The notes: a model not told the origin generated them from the sequence alone. A stretch of 60,000 bases of DNA from Antedon mediterranea (GCF_964355755.1 NC_092677.1:2921001-2981000); one strand, 5' to 3'; shown: positions 31,067 to 43,550, counted from the stretch's first letter. Numbers and translations: made by a program.

Positions 31067-34000
31067 ACATTGCGTCTACGTCCTTAAAGTACGTTGCGTC
31101 TACGTCTTTACATTCCGTCTACGTCCTTAAGGTACGTTGCGTCTACGTCTTTACATTGCGCCTACGTCCTTAAGGTACGTTGCGTCTACGTCTTTACATT
31201 GCGCCTACGTCCTTAAGGTACGTTGCGTCCACGTCTTTACATTGCGCCTACGTCCTTAAGGTACGTTGCGTCTACGTCTTTACATTCCGTCTACGTCCTT
31301 AAGGTACGTTGCGTCCACGTCTTTACATTGCGCCTACGTCCTTAAGGTACGTTGCGTCTACGTCTTTACATTGCGTCTACGTCCTTAAGGTACGTTGCGT
31401 CTACGTCTTTACATTGCGTCTACGTGTTTACATTGCGTCTACGTCCTTAAGGTACGTTGCGTCTACGTCTTTACATTGCGCCTACGTCCTTGAGGTACGT
31501 TGCGTCTACGTCTTTACATTGCGTCTACGTCCTTAAGGTACGTTGCGTCCACGTCTTTACATTGCGTCTACGTCCTTAAGGTACGTTGCGTCTACGTCTT
31601 TACATTGCGTCTACGTCCTTAAGGTACGTTGCGTCTACGTCTTTACATTGCGTCTACGTCCTTAAGGTACGTTGCGTCTACGTCTTTACATTGCGCCTAC
31701 GTCCTTAAGGTACGTTGCGTCTACGTCTTTACATTGCGTCTACGTCCTTAAGGTACGTTGCGTCTACGTCTTTACATTGCGTCTACGTCCTTAAGGTACG
31801 TTGCGTCTACGTCTTTACATTGCGTCTACGTCCTTAAGGTACGTTGCGTCTACGTCTTTACATTGCGCCTACGTCCTTAAGGTACGTTGCGTCTACGTCT
31901 TTACATTGCGCCTACGTCCTTGAGGTACGTTGCGTCTACGTCTTTACATTGCGTCTACGTCCTTAAGGTACGTTGCGTCTACGTCTTTACATTGCGTCTA
32001 CGTCCTTAAGGTACGTTGCGTCTACGTCTTTACATTGCGTCTACGTCCTTAAGGTACGTTGCGTCTACGTCTTTACATTGCGTCTACGTCCTTAAGGTAC
32101 GTTGCGTCCACGTCTTTACATTGCGCCTACGTCCTTAAGGTACGTTGCGTCTACGTCTTTACATTGCGCCTACGTCCTTAAGGTACGTTGCGTCTACGTC
32201 TTTACATTGCGCCTACGTCCTTAAGGTACGTTGCGTCCACGTCTTTACATTGCGCCTACGTCCTTAAGGTACGTTGCGTCTACGTCTTTACATTGCGTCT
32301 ACGTCCTTAAGGTACGTTGCGTCTACGTCTTTACATTGCGCCTACGTCCTTAAGGTACGTTGCGTCTACGTCTTTACATTGCGCCTACGTCCTTAAGGTA
32401 CGTTGCGTCTACGTCTTTACATTGCGTCTACGTCCTTAAGGTACGTTGCGTCTACGTCTTTACATTGCGTCTACGTCCTTAAGGTACGTTGCGTCTACGT
32501 CTTTACATTGCGCCTACGTCCTTAAGGTACGTTGCGTCTACGTCTTTACATTGCGTCTACGTCCTTAAGGTACGTTTCGTCCACGTCTTTACATTGCGCC
32601 TACGTCCTTAAGGTACGTTGCGTCCACGTCTTTACATTGCGCCTACGTCCTTAAGGTACGTTGCGTCTACGTCTTTACATTGCGTCTACGTCCTTAAGGT
32701 ACGTTGCGTCTACGTCTTTACATTGCGCCTACGTCCTTAAGGTACGTTGCGTCCACGTCTTTACATTGCGTCTACGTCCTTAAGGTACGTTGCGTCTACG
32801 TCTTTACATTGCGTCTACGTCCTTAAGGTACGTTGCGTCTACGTCTTTACATTGCGTCTACGTCCTTAAGGTACGTTGCGTCCACGTCTTTACATTGCGC
32901 CTACGTCCTTAAGGTACGTTGCGTCTACGTCTTTACATTGCGCCTACGTCCTTAAGGTACGTTGCGTCTACGTCTTTACATTGCGCCTACGTCCTTAAGG
33001 TACGTTGCGTCTACGTCTTTACATTGCGTCTACGTCCTTAAGGTACGTTGCGTCTACGTCTTTACATTGCGCCTACGTCCTTAAGGTACGTTGCGTCTAC
33101 GTCTTTACATTGCGTCTACGTCCTTAAGGTACGTTGCGTCTACGTCTTTACATTGCGTCTACGTCCTTAAGGTACGTTGCGTCTACGTCTTTACATTGCG
33201 TCTACGTCCTTAAGGTACGTTGCGTCTACGTCTTTACATTGCGTCTACGTCCTTAAGGTACGTTGCGTCTACGTCTTTACATTGCGCCTACGTCCTTAAG
33301 GTACGTTGCGTCTACGTCTTTACATTGCGCCTACGTCCTTGAGGTACGTTGCGTCTACGTCTTTACATTGCGCCTACGTCCTTAAGGTACGTTGCGTCTA
33401 CGTCTTTACATTGCGCCTACGTCCTTAAGGTACGTTGCGTCTACGTCTTTACATTCCGTCTACGTCCTTAAGGTACGTTGCGTCCACGTCTTTACATTGC
33501 GCCTACGTCCTTAAGGTACGTTGCGTCCACGTCTTTACATTGCGCCTACGTCCTTAAGGTACGTTGCGTCTACGTCTTTACATTCCGTCTACGTCCTTAA
33601 GGTACGTTGCGTCCACGTCTTTACATTGCGCCTACGTCCTTAAGGTACGTTGCGTCTACGTCTTTACATTGCGTCTACGTCCTTAAGGTACGTTGCGTCT
33701 ACGTCTTTACATTGCGTCTACGTCCTTAAGGTACGTTGCGTCCACGTCTTTACATTGCGCCTACGTCCTTAAGGTACGTTGCGTCTACGTCTTTACATTC
33801 CGTCTACGTCCTTAAGGTACGTTGCGTCCACGTCTTTACATTGCGCCTACGTCCTTAAGGTACGTTGCGTCCACGTCTTTACATTGCGCCTACGTCCTTA
33901 AGGTACGTTGCGTCTACGTCTTTACATTCCGTCTACGTCCTTAAGGTACGTTGCGTCCACGTCTTTACATTGCGCCTACGTCCTTAAGGTACGTTGCGTC

Positions 34001-34618
34001 TACGTCTTTACATTGCGTCTACGTCCTTAAGGTACGTTGCGTCTACGTCTTTACATTGCGTCTACGTCCTTAAGGTACGTTGCGTCTACGTCTTTACATT
34101 GCGTCTACGTCCTTAAGGTACGTTGCGTCTACGTCTTTACATTGCGTCTACGTCCTTGAGGTACGTTGCGTCTACGTCTTTACATTGCGCCTACGTCCTT
34201 GAGGTACGTTGCGTCTACGTCTTTACATTGCGTCTACGTCCTTAAGGTACGTTGCGTCTACGTCTTTACATTGCGTCTACGTCCTTAAGGTACGTTGCGT
34301 CCACGTCTTTACATTGCGTCTACGTCCTTAAGGTACGTTGCGTCTACGTCTTTACATTGCGTCTACGTCCTTGAGGTACGTTGCGTCTACGTCTTTACAT
34401 TGCGCCTACGTCCTTAAGGTACGTTGCGTCTACGTCTTTACATTGCGCCTACGTCCTTAAGGTACGTTGCGTCTACGTCTTTACATTGCGTCTACGTCCT
34501 TAAGGTACGTTGCGTCTACGTCTTTACATTGCGCCTACGTCCTTAAGGTACGTTGCGTCTACGTCTTTACATTCCGTCTACGTGTTTGCATTGCGTCTAC
34601 GTCCCTGCGTTGCGTCTC
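31066..34618. repeat. 43-bp CpG-rich minisatellite, about 82 copies
   Basis: The unit is two related halves: GCGTCTACGTCTTTACATT (19 bp) and GCGTCTACGTCCTTAAGGTA with CGTT (24 bp). Variants include T/C in GCGTCT/GCGTCC and GCGTCT/GCGCCT, CCTTAAG/CCTTGAG, and ATTGCG/ATTCCG. Near 31420 one extra 19-bp half is inserted (CTACGTGTTTACATT). The array is much richer in CpG and ACGT than the AT-rich surroundings. Short open frames within it (RLRLYIASTSLRYV) are repeat artefacts. Confidence 0.97.
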
Positions 34619-35372
34619 TCGTAAACAAAGCTACTTAAGTGGCGCGTTTCGAAAACGAAAGTTGCTGTAATTGCATGTCAAACCAACATAAATATTATAC
34701 CTGTATTTTATAGCGTATTCCTTTGTGTAGGCCTCATATTATTACAAGGCACGCACGCACGCAGCTACCTGCCTGTGGCCCTCGAGCGTGAAGGATCGCC
34801 ACAATACATTTAGTATTCAAATGACAGGCGATATAATATAATAATTCTTACTCATAATTTCAGCAACCTGAGGTGTCATAAAGGATCTGACGTGTCTTAA
34901 ATCATTCGCTTTATAACCACAATGCATTGTTGCTTGCATTCGCGTCGACGGCGGAAGATAATCAGAACAAATTGTGTTACTTGATGAATTAAATTAAGTG
35001 CACTTTTTAAAAATGCTTTTCTCAGATATGACCTTGTTTTTTTCCATTTCCAGTATCAATTTTTATTTTATTCGGTTATTTACGTAACCAACAATAGAGA
35101 TTTTCTAAATAATACTTTCTCTATAAAGTACTTGCGATTTTTATACTTTATAACCATGGAGAAAATAGTTATTTCTCCATGTTATATACTATTTCACTAT
35201 CAGCCTATCTATACTGTGTCTGTAGGTAACTTATTAGTAAAAGTTTCATTTCCCAGTTTCTTCTTATTGTTTAATATTCCTAAGTTTTTGTGTTCTTAAA
35301 GGTTGTATTGCTGCATAAAAGTAAAGTAGTCAATCCAAAGAATGTATGTTAATTTTACAATTGCTTTTAATC

Positions 35373-35775
35373 TTTAAACTCTGGAATTCTCTTCCTTTAT
35401 TTCTTAAAAAATCTCATAACTGTGCTTTATTTAAACGTCAATTAACTATTATTGGTTGAAGGTTCTTTGTAAATTCTTTTATTATTGATTCTTTTATTAT
35501 TGATATATTTGGATATTTCTTAAATAATTTATATAATCTATTTTTTACTTGTTTTTTTAGTTTTAAACATGTTAAACTTATGTGTTAGAGAAAAGATATT
35601 AGTTAAATTGTTGTTTTTTTTGGAGTTTCTAATTGTGTTATTTTATTTATATTTTATTTTTTTTGTTTTGAGGAGCCTATTCACCACAAGCTTTGCTTTC
35701 TTTTAGGCTCCTCCACTTTATATTTATATATTTGTAAATTGAAATAAATAAATGAAATGAAATGAATGAATCTTA
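35373..35775 (+). mobile_element. LINE 3' fragment (reverse transcriptase C-terminus and tail)
   Basis: At 35373-35459 a short frame reads FKLWNSLPLFLKKSHNCALF then KRQLTIIG and stops. This is the LWNSLP...FKxxL motif common at the C-terminus of non-LTR reverse transcriptase proteins. The 3' UTR ends with a hairpin (AGGAGCCTA...TAGGCTCCT at about 35671-35715) and a tail of AAATAAATGAAATGAAATGA. It is truncated at the 5' side, as usual for LINE copies. Confidence 0.7.
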
Positions 35776-35999
35776 TGTAAATTTAAATTACCACCTGTGA
35801 AAGAAGTGCGGAAGAATTTGTAGTCGATAATTGTCGAGAATTTGTCGTGATCGTTGTAGGAAGATAACAAACATGCAATTGTAAGTTAAATCATAAATGT
35901 AAAAATACACAAGTAGCTAGCTGTGTACGCGCACAGCTACTAGCTAGATAAAGGAGTTACGATAGACTGACACACTTTCCCGTGAAACGTATGAGGGCA

Positions 36000-37600
36000 A
36001 GAATTATGTTACACTTACGGCCAACCATTAGGCCTATTCATATTATAATATACATTTTCCCCACAAAACGAAACATGGGGGAAATATTATGTTTTTAACG
36101 CGCCAAAATATACAACCCATAAACATCTCTATTAAGGGGTATTAGTTGGGTCTCGAAATTAAAACATTGTTTGTATCTGTATTTCCATTTTCTTCAAGTT
36201 CAGTATGTGGGCACTGTGTAGTATTCATTATTATGTGGGGCTATCTGATTTACTCGTAGTCGTAATTGCAACCCAATATCACTGTCGTACAATTTCATAT
36301 TGCCCGTAGCAATACACAAACGAGCAAATATCAGATAAAATGCTTGTTATATTTGTCATACTAATAATACTAACCTTCGCTTTGAGAGATTGCAGCTGAT
36401 TATTTACCTCTTCCCATCATCCCACTGACATTGACCCAAACGTCACAAGATCACAACTTTTGATGATGTTTATCCACAGTGCAATTGAAACATAATACAA
36501 AATGATGACGTCACGCAACCAAAATACTACCTTCCGACAACATTGACCAATCAGCGTGCGTAAAGTTTTCATCCGCGTATAGTTTGGACCAATGAGAATC
36601 AAAAAGAGATAAGATTTTGTTGTGGATGATATAGCTTGGAGGAATGTGTACACTCCTCGGGCTAAACTCTTTAGGAGCAGCGTGTGGCTGTCTACAGGGC
36701 TCCTAGTTAATTAATACAATCGTTAGCAGCATCATTAGGGTGTTATGATTGGCCTAACTTTAACTAAATCATAGAATACCAGAATGACCTGGACCTGTTC
36801 CAGGTCTACATATATCTCTAAATTGAACATTCGAATCTTGGAACATGACTATTTCTGAATCTGTAGGTTTCACTCGAAATGCACTCACTGTCAATATATT
36901 TTAATGAAACGTATGGTCTTCTTGCGTCTGAAAATTGATGACTTGCTGCAACGCTTTTTATATGTTAAGAAAGTGCATCATGTTCAAGCAGTGACGTATG
37001 CGCCTACAAAGGTTGTACGCGCGTGTGTCAAATTAACATTTCTATAGTGTTATGCTACGTTGAGACGCGCGCGTACAAGTGTGTGTTGTGGTGTCATCAA
37101 AATCAAACAATCAAATCAATTAATTCAACTTTTTAAGTTTATTAGAAAAATTTGTACCTTAACATTTATTTATACCTTCATTGCAATTTTCAAATCTGTA
37201 CAAATTAATAATATTTATAAACTTTATGAAAATATGTAATACTGGTTTAAACAGAATAATTACGCCATCACTGACATCACAACAAGACGCCAAAGAGACG
37301 CGTCGAGCTGGCCTGGAGATTATAACAAGACTATATTAATATAATAACACTCTATTATTATTACTAAACAAGATCACACAACTATAGTATGTGTGTAATA
37401 ATATGATAAGATCTGTGTTAAAATTATATTATTGTGATTAATGTGTGGGAGCCGGCCAAATACTACAACAACAAATTAGTTTGAAAATATATCATTACAA
37501 AATTAGCCCAAATTGGATATAGAAGATTTTTTTGTAATACTTTTGTGTTGTAGTTGAGTTAAATATAGAGTTACTAAAAAATAAAGCTTGAAATAGGATT
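36000..37600. other. Intergenic stretch
   Basis: No exon recognised. A 78-residue minus-strand open frame at 36417-36653 has no splice context or family resemblance. CGCG-rich spots (GTACGCGCGTGTG, GACGCGCGCGTACAA) lie at about 37014 and 37056. Confidence 0.35.
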
Positions 37601-37629
37601 ATTCATTTTTACTTTTTGACTGTTAAATG

Positions 37630-37700
37630 GACTTAGCTTGGTTTCCAGCGCAACGACGTACGCGCAACGCAACAAACGTGATTGGTCAAATTAATTTCAC
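37630..37700. mobile_element. Half-copy of the GATTGGTC/ACGCAACG MITE family
   Basis: TTGGTTTCCAGCGCAACGAC, GTACGCGCAACGCAACAAAC, GTGATTGGTCAAATT resembles one arm of the element at 54711-54891. Confidence 0.5.
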
Positions 37701-38169
37701 TGTCATCGAATAGACTTAAAATTGATAAATTCTGTTCTTATAATATTTATATTTTTTTTACATTTTTCATATGGACTTTACATCAAAATATTTGAAAATT
37801 ATAAAACAGCTTTACATCGGGAACCATAATGTCTCCTTGAAAATCATAATAATTGTTGAGATTCCACGTTTAGATATCGCAATTTACTTTCTTCTACTAC
37901 GATATCTAATCCAAACGTGATAGTCGCTTGGAATCCTCTTGTCCAATCTTAATCCCTTTAATCCTTTAAATCCGTTAGCAACCAAACTCCATAATTTTGT
38001 TACTCAAACAAAATCTTTGAATTCTTTTCATAACATTTTGGAAAACAGTAGAACCAGCTACAACACTTATTAATATATTATACACAGTGAAAAATATATA
38101 TAAATAATTATAATTACAAATACATAACACATTATCTACCTTAATTTATTATGTCCATGGTAGCGTTCC

Positions 38170-38330
38170 ATAGACAGGCGTCTTACTACTAATCGAATTA
38201 AGTAAATACTCAACGCAAGTAATTTGGCCAATCACAATCGACGGATCGGAGAAGCCGTCGCTTGTGATTGGTCAAATTACTGCGTAAGTATCCCATTTGT
38301 TTAATTTAGTTTCCCCACGTTTTAAAACAT
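38170..38330. mobile_element. Palindromic MITE-like element downstream of SC5D
   Basis: CGCAAGTAATTTGGCCAATC ACAATCGACGG (from 38213) is followed by its near-exact inverse CCGTCGCTTGTGATTGGTCA AATTACTGCG (to 38283). Weaker pairing extends further out (AATTAAGTAAATACTC versus AAGTATCCCATTTG). The central spacer is about 12 bp. It could form a long hairpin if transcribed. Confidence 0.75.
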
Positions 38331-38517
38331 AATATCTGGTCCTAAATAAATATTCTTGTAGGAATTTTGTATCAGAATCGTTTACTTGTTTAACTTATTT
38401 TCTCCAATAAAATAATTATAGCTAGGCCTACTCATGCTAAATCCCTACATTGCAAAATGTTAACCGAATAAATAACATATATTAAAGTTTATATAACTAC
38501 ATTCATAGAAAACACAG

Positions 38518-39326
38518 TCAATGCAAAGCTTCACTGTTATGTAATGCCTTTTTTTGAACAGATATGCCGAATTCGGTTTGAGCACATACGTCATTATCAT
38601 TATCGTCTGAAGAAGTCGATATACGCGCGCGTAGGTTAGCTGCATGGAAGCCATTTTGCGCAATTGTACCATTACCATTTGATGTAGAAGAACGCAGAAC
38701 TGTATTCGAGTCATTGCACGTGCGTTTGTCGACTGGTGACGAGCCGTTGCAATGATGATAGCCGTTCGTATGTTTTTCTGGCCGAGTAATGGTACCGTTA
38801 ACTCCGTTTTTCGTCGTATGATGACCGTCCTGTTTCTCATTCTGTGTCGTGCGTAACTTTTCCATTTGGTCAATAGGTCCGTCACCTACGTATGGACTTG
38901 GGGTTCGGTACGAGCCACCAAGCCTATCCCATAACGTGAAGAACTGTCCGTAGTTGTAGTTAAAGTACAAATGGTGATCGGTGTGGTGGGCTGATCCGTT
39001 TATGTAAGGCTTTAACGAGTTTGGAACGCGATAGTCGCCGTCATGGATAATGATAGTCCATATCATTACAAACACGTACATGAAAAGGTAAACGTATTTG
39101 TGAAGTGGGAATGCAAAAGCGTAGATATGATAAGGTAGACTTTGCATAAATCCATCGAGAGGGTGGAAGGCGTAGCTGGCAAAGGGCGTGGCCACCTTGT
39201 ACAAGTGGTGTTTCTTGTGAACGTATTTGTATATCAGTCGATGGTGCATCAGTCGGTGAATCCAGTAGATTGTCGCGTCGGTGAAAATGACCAACGGAAC
39301 AAAGTCCAGTAAGGCACTATACACAC
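38518..39326 (-). CDS. SC5D: SC5D last coding exon (catalytic core and long tail)
   Basis: 809 nt starting in phase 1, acceptor TTCTTTGCCAG, stop at 38520-38518. It contains all three histidine clusters and the WTIIIHDGDYRVP and GQFFTLWDRLGGSY blocks. After GDGPIDQM the family resemblance stops. The remaining tail is N/T/S/H-rich (TTKNGVNGTITRPEKHTNGY; SSTSNGNGTIAQNGFH; STSSDDNDNDV), looks disordered, and is encoded in the same exon without a break. Confidence 0.95.
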
Positions 39327-42300
39327 CTGGCAAAGAAGATAAATATATTAGTTGATTTAATATGTTATTTATTATGTTATTCAACTATAAAGAATAATAT
39401 TTTATTACAATTATTACACGTCAATTTTTGAAAAGTTCTTTATATCTAATCTAATTTATACGAGGGTAGCGAACTCATTTGAGTGTATTTTGCTTTAACT
39501 GACGCGCCCTGGCATTTTTTCATCTCTATTTTTTAATTTTTAAAAAAATATTGTTTTGATTTTATGCTATTCAAATAAATAAACGAAACGAAACCTGCTC
39601 AATGTTTCAAAATAAATTTAGATCTTAATGGACACGATCCGATAATGATAAACGATTTCAACTTTTAACTTTGAACTATTTAAGGTCAAAGGGTTACTTT
39701 ATGAAACGTTGTTCTTTAAATTTATATGACCATTTTTATTGATATTTATGTGTATAGTTATTCATTATTGGGTACCTATTAGTTAGACCTGGGTGTTTCG
39801 TTAATTGAATTAAAAGAAATAATCGAACATTCCTCGCCTTTTAAGTAATAGACTTAGAGAATTCGAAAAAAAAAGTTGGGGGCATTTTAGTCAAGGCGAT
39901 GGGACTCGGACTAAGCAGGAGGTTAAGCCTAGTTTACATGTTTTATAATTGTTTTAACCATCGGTCTGCACAAAGAGTGGGTAGCAGCACCTCGTTGGTG
40001 CAACTGTGGTCGAATAGTAACGGTGGTAGATAGGATGCGTTCACACATAAAAAAGATGTGCTCAACCGAGTTCTTACTGTTGCGTTTACATAATGTTGCT
40101 TTAACACTCTTACCATATTTAAACGATGTGGTGTCGTCATAAAGTTTACTGTGACCTCTGACTTCTAATAAGAAAATTGAACATGTCGGAAGACTGATGC
40201 ACGGCAGAGACCAAAACGAGAGCAGTATTTCATCTTGAATTTGATTCTAGTGAGAAAAAAAAAAAGAGAAAAAGAATGAAAGTATTATTTTTTTTGTTTT
40301 ATTCTTTGTTTTACATACTGTAGTTTTGCTTTTTTTTATATTTTATTTATAAGTACATATTTAGTATTTCTATGAATGTAAGTCAATTTTTGTAGACGAT
40401 AATTATAAGACATTTAATTTAATTCTGAAATAATCTATGTGCATCAAATGGCAATCCCAACACCACTGTGTGGTCTTATACTAAGCCTCGGTGCTGCACG
40501 ATGAAGTTTAGAGTGCGCCATCTATAGCAAAGCTGTTGCAGCAACGAAATGGAAATACTGTAAATTCATTTTCAGTTTTCACCTTTAATCGTAACTAAGC
40601 ATAATAAACGCGAACTATTTAATTCTACGACACTCTCAACATTCTCCAAAGTACAACTGTGGGTGAAACTATCATGTTAGAACTCATGCAAAGTTGTTGT
40701 AAGCCGGCAACAAGCCGTGTTCTTCGCTAGTTTTCTAGCTCTACCACACAGGTGGAGAGAGCGTCAGCTGCCTAGAACAAACAAGCTACCTTGTATGAAA
40801 ACAAAAAGAATCAATATCCCTAGGTTTGAGTTAAAAGTTGACGCAATTTCTTCCGAGAACGTTTTCTCCGGAGAAAAATAGAATTTGCAAACGCTGCTGC
40901 CGCCTCCTCCCATCATCGACTAGCTTCTACTGATAGTTTTTGTGACCGTTATTAGATTGGCCTGTGGCACCGAAGGGAATACAACTACTAGTATATTTGA
41001 TTGAAAACCGGAAGAACCGAGTCAAATATATGTTAAACGAGCACTGTCATGCTATAGTAATTATATTTATGAACTAGATGTCAAATATTGATTCATATAA
41101 TTTTTAACCCATTTATGCGTGATACCCATTAACGGTATAAAACAGCCATTCGGTTGTTTCTAAATAAGTTACTACAATCGTTTCGTTTTCTTTCACTCTG
41201 TGATGTAGGTCTATTTAAGTAATCTTAAGTTCAATTTTAATAGTATTTTATGAATAATTTGTTTGTTCACTCCATCAGTAGAACCACAATAGTTCATAGC
41301 ACGCCTCGGGATAGACACACCTCTACAACGCCGTTGTTACTAATTATCAATCATTCAGCTACTTTGCGACATTGCTTTCTAGCGGTTTCTTTCCGAATTG
41401 CAGCCACCCAGATAACACGAGCGAAGACATTTGTTTGGAACTTGAATTGAACAATAAAAACGATTGGATAATGAACAATTTGAGGGATATCAGACCCAAG
41501 CCCGCTAGTTACCACTTTAAACTCGCTAGTTACCACTTTAAACTCGCTCGTTACCACTTTTAACTCGCTAATTATCACTTTAAACTCGCTAGTTACCACT
41601 TTTAAATCGCTAGTTTCCACGTTTAACTCGCTTTTCACTTTTAACTCGCTAGTTACCACTTTTAACTCGCTAGTTACCACTTTTACCTCGCTAGTTACCA
41701 CTTTTACCTCGCTAGTTACCACTTTAAACTCGCTAGTTACCACGTTTAACTCGCTTTCCACTTTTAACTCGCTAGTTACCACTTTTAACTCGCTAGTTAC
41801 CACTTTAAACTCGCTAGTTACCACTTTTAACTCACTAGTTACCACTTTTAAACTCGCTAGTTACACTTTTAACTCACAACCACTTTTGTTAACCTAATAA
41901 TCCTTCTATGATTCCACTTTAAACTTAAGATTATACCCCATATGTGAATTTTGTCTAAATTTCAAATTTCATGTTATTACACAATAAATGACATGTGGAA
42001 TAAGTGGGGGGAGAATACTACTGAGTTGCGTTGCTTGTTACTTCCTTAAAGTCACGCACAAATCCATATCATTAGCACTACCCTTAGGGCTATTACAATT
42101 GGCCACTGCTAAGTATATCCAGCTCCTCGGATGATATTATATCGTACATGTCACAAAGCCAAATACATTCAAGGATTTGAAATTTATCAAGTATTATTTT
42201 CCAATTAATTGCCATTTTAAAGAGCAATACAAACCTATATTAAATTTGTTTGAGACATTGCATCCAGTACAATCCGATGTAAATGCGATTGGCTCAATTA

Positions 42301-43537
42301 GAAGTAATTGAAGAGGTCCTTGGTGTAAAATTCCCTTAAAAATGTCACCTTTGAAATTAGAATTAATTTAACCTCTACTGTCCCTTAGATAGTGTACATT
42401 CTTGAATTGTCCAATCCCCGTAAAACCAATGAAGATAATAATAATATGCAGAATATTACGATGAGGTAATAATGGCATACAGTATTATTATTTTTGTCTA
42501 GACTTTAATTTTGTCTTAATTACGTTGCTTGTTTTCCATAGAAAATGAAAGTTATTTAGAGATTACAACATAGGCGATAACATTGAATTATTTCACATTA
42601 GGAACAATTTTATGAGACTTCATTATTTAAATATTTTGAGGTTCAACTGTAATATAGTTTTACGATCAAGGTTTAAACGATTTATGTTTTCGGAAACGAA
42701 TTGCAACGCTTTGAATTTGTCTGTCGATAAGTCTTTTATAGCACATTGTTTCATCATATAATCATCAAATGTCCGTTGGCGCCATTTCACCCTTTTCGCC
42801 TTTGGGTAAAACAAAAATGAAGAAAAAAAAATTCTTCGTTTTTATGAGCTCAACAAAATTAAAGATATTTCATTTCAAGTGATTTGCGGCGAACCCTTTA
42901 AGGTACGGAAACGGTTGACGTTCATAAAATAAACAGTCGAGTTTCGATTTCAGAAAAAAGTTTTCCGAGACCATATTTCGTGCGGGTCAGTAAGATTGTG
43001 TTTTAGGCTATTTGTATATTTTGCTTTGAAAACCGCATGATCGCATTTTGTCTCAGTATTTAGAATTTACATTTTAAATTTGTTTATTTATGTAAAAAGC
43101 AGTAGATTGTCGTCAGTTAGCAAACAATCGATTCATTGATGATGTTTTTATTTGGCGGCTGTTCTCTTTAATAATATTTCAACACTTCATTTCGGATAAT
43201 GGTAGCGTTTAGGTTTTAAGAATGAAAGTTAAACAAGTTGAATCGTATCTGCTAAATGGCCTAATATACTAATCTGTAAATATTAACATTGACATTCATA
43301 ATATTTATCATTAATATTTAATATTACCTTCATAAATAACGGGTGATCCATGAGTCGTTTGTCGAAAAGAAAAAGGTAACTGAAGCAGGATATGATGAGG
43401 TAGAGGCTTATGGCTCCCAAGTTTGCAACTACAAGTAAAGTGACCCATTGTCGAAACCAATAGTCTTCTTTCCAGTCGTTTGGATAAACATAAGGCGTGA
43501 AGAAATAGTGATCGCAAACCTCTAATATAACGTCCAT
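38518..43537 (-). CDS. SC5D: Sterol C5-desaturase (lathosterol oxidase), complete coding sequence in three exons
   Basis: SC5D is an ER membrane di-iron enzyme that introduces the C5(6) double bond into lathosterol, making 7-dehydrocholesterol late in sterol synthesis. The coding exons join as 43537-43328, 40246-40114 and 39326-38518: 383 residues plus stop. The start MDVILEVCDHYFFTPYVYP matches the vertebrate N-terminus. The histidine motifs HRLMHH (HX3HH), HKKHH (HX2HH) and HTDHH (HX2HH) are intact. Conserved blocks include PFASYAFHPLDGFMQSLPYH and NGSAHHTDHH. Hydrophobic stretches near residues 33-58 and 78-98 fit membrane helices. The vertebrate enzyme is about 300 residues; this one adds a polar C-terminal tail of about 110 residues. 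A 5' UTR intron ends just before the start exon. Confidence 0.95.
39410..39600 (+). mobile_element. Probable LINE 3' tail in SC5D intron
   Basis: TTTTATGCTATTCAAATAAA followed by TAAACGAAACGAAACC is a pentanucleotide-like tail after a polyadenylation-type signal, typical of non-LTR retrotransposon 3' ends. It is inserted antisense to SC5D. No coding remnant is visible. Confidence 0.4.
40114..40246 (-). CDS. SC5D: SC5D second coding exon
   Basis: 133 nt, phase 0 to phase 1, acceptor TTTTTCTCACTAG, donor TATG|GTAAGA. It reads NQIQDEILLSFWSLPCISLP then TCSIFLLEVRGHSKLYDDTT and SFKYG. This matches the vertebrate segment NQVRREIKFTVQALPW...FLLEIRGYSKLHDD. It is easily missed because the exon is short and lacks a methionine. 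Confidence 0.93.
41505..41885. repeat. 21-bp minisatellite in SC5D intron
   Basis: About 17 units of CTCGCTAGTTACCACTTTTAA with one-base length changes at some borders. The 21-bp period leaves a 164-codon minus-strand frame with VVTSELK heptads. It has no splice context and lies between recognised SC5D exons, so I treat it as non-coding. Confidence 0.92.
42000..43320. other. SC5D intron sequence
   Basis: AT-rich, with no repeat array. A 63-residue minus-strand open frame at 42623-42814 (KRVKWRQRTFDDYMMKQCAI) has no acceptor/donor pair that would fit the SC5D phases and is not called. Confidence 0.4.
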
Positions 43538-43550
43538 TGCTTCGCGGTAC
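43328..43550 (-). CDS. SC5D: SC5D first coding exon
   Basis: The acceptor (TTTATTTGTAG) precedes 43550. The ATG is at 43537-43535 after 13 nt of 5' UTR. It has 70 codons ending FMK in phase 0, with donor AAG|GTAATA. It reads MDVILEVCDHYFFTPYVYPN ... YLFLFDKRLMDHPLFMK. I chose this start because it aligns with the vertebrate start MDLVLRVADYYFF. Confidence 0.93.

Noticed and set aside
31309-31536. Frames with RLRLYIASTSLRYV repeats in the 43-bp array (also 34467-34670)
   Set aside because: Repeat artefacts. The unit length is not a multiple of three and frames close within a few units.
39933-40113. Minus-strand frame reading CKRNSKNSVEHIFFMCERI, resembling a reverse-transcriptase C-terminal motif
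   Set aside because: It is in-frame read-through of the intron directly after the SC5D exon 40246-40114. The donor TATG|GTAAGA and the SC5D alignment explain the frame, and no other LINE features are present.
41351-41845. 164-codon minus-strand frame with VVTSELK heptads
   Set aside because: Produced by a 21-bp tandem repeat inside an SC5D intron. There are no splice sites and only repeat-driven composition.
42623-42814. 63-codon minus-strand frame considered as the missing SC5D middle exon
   Set aside because: It does not align with SC5D and has no fitting splice phases. The true middle exon was found at 40114-40246.
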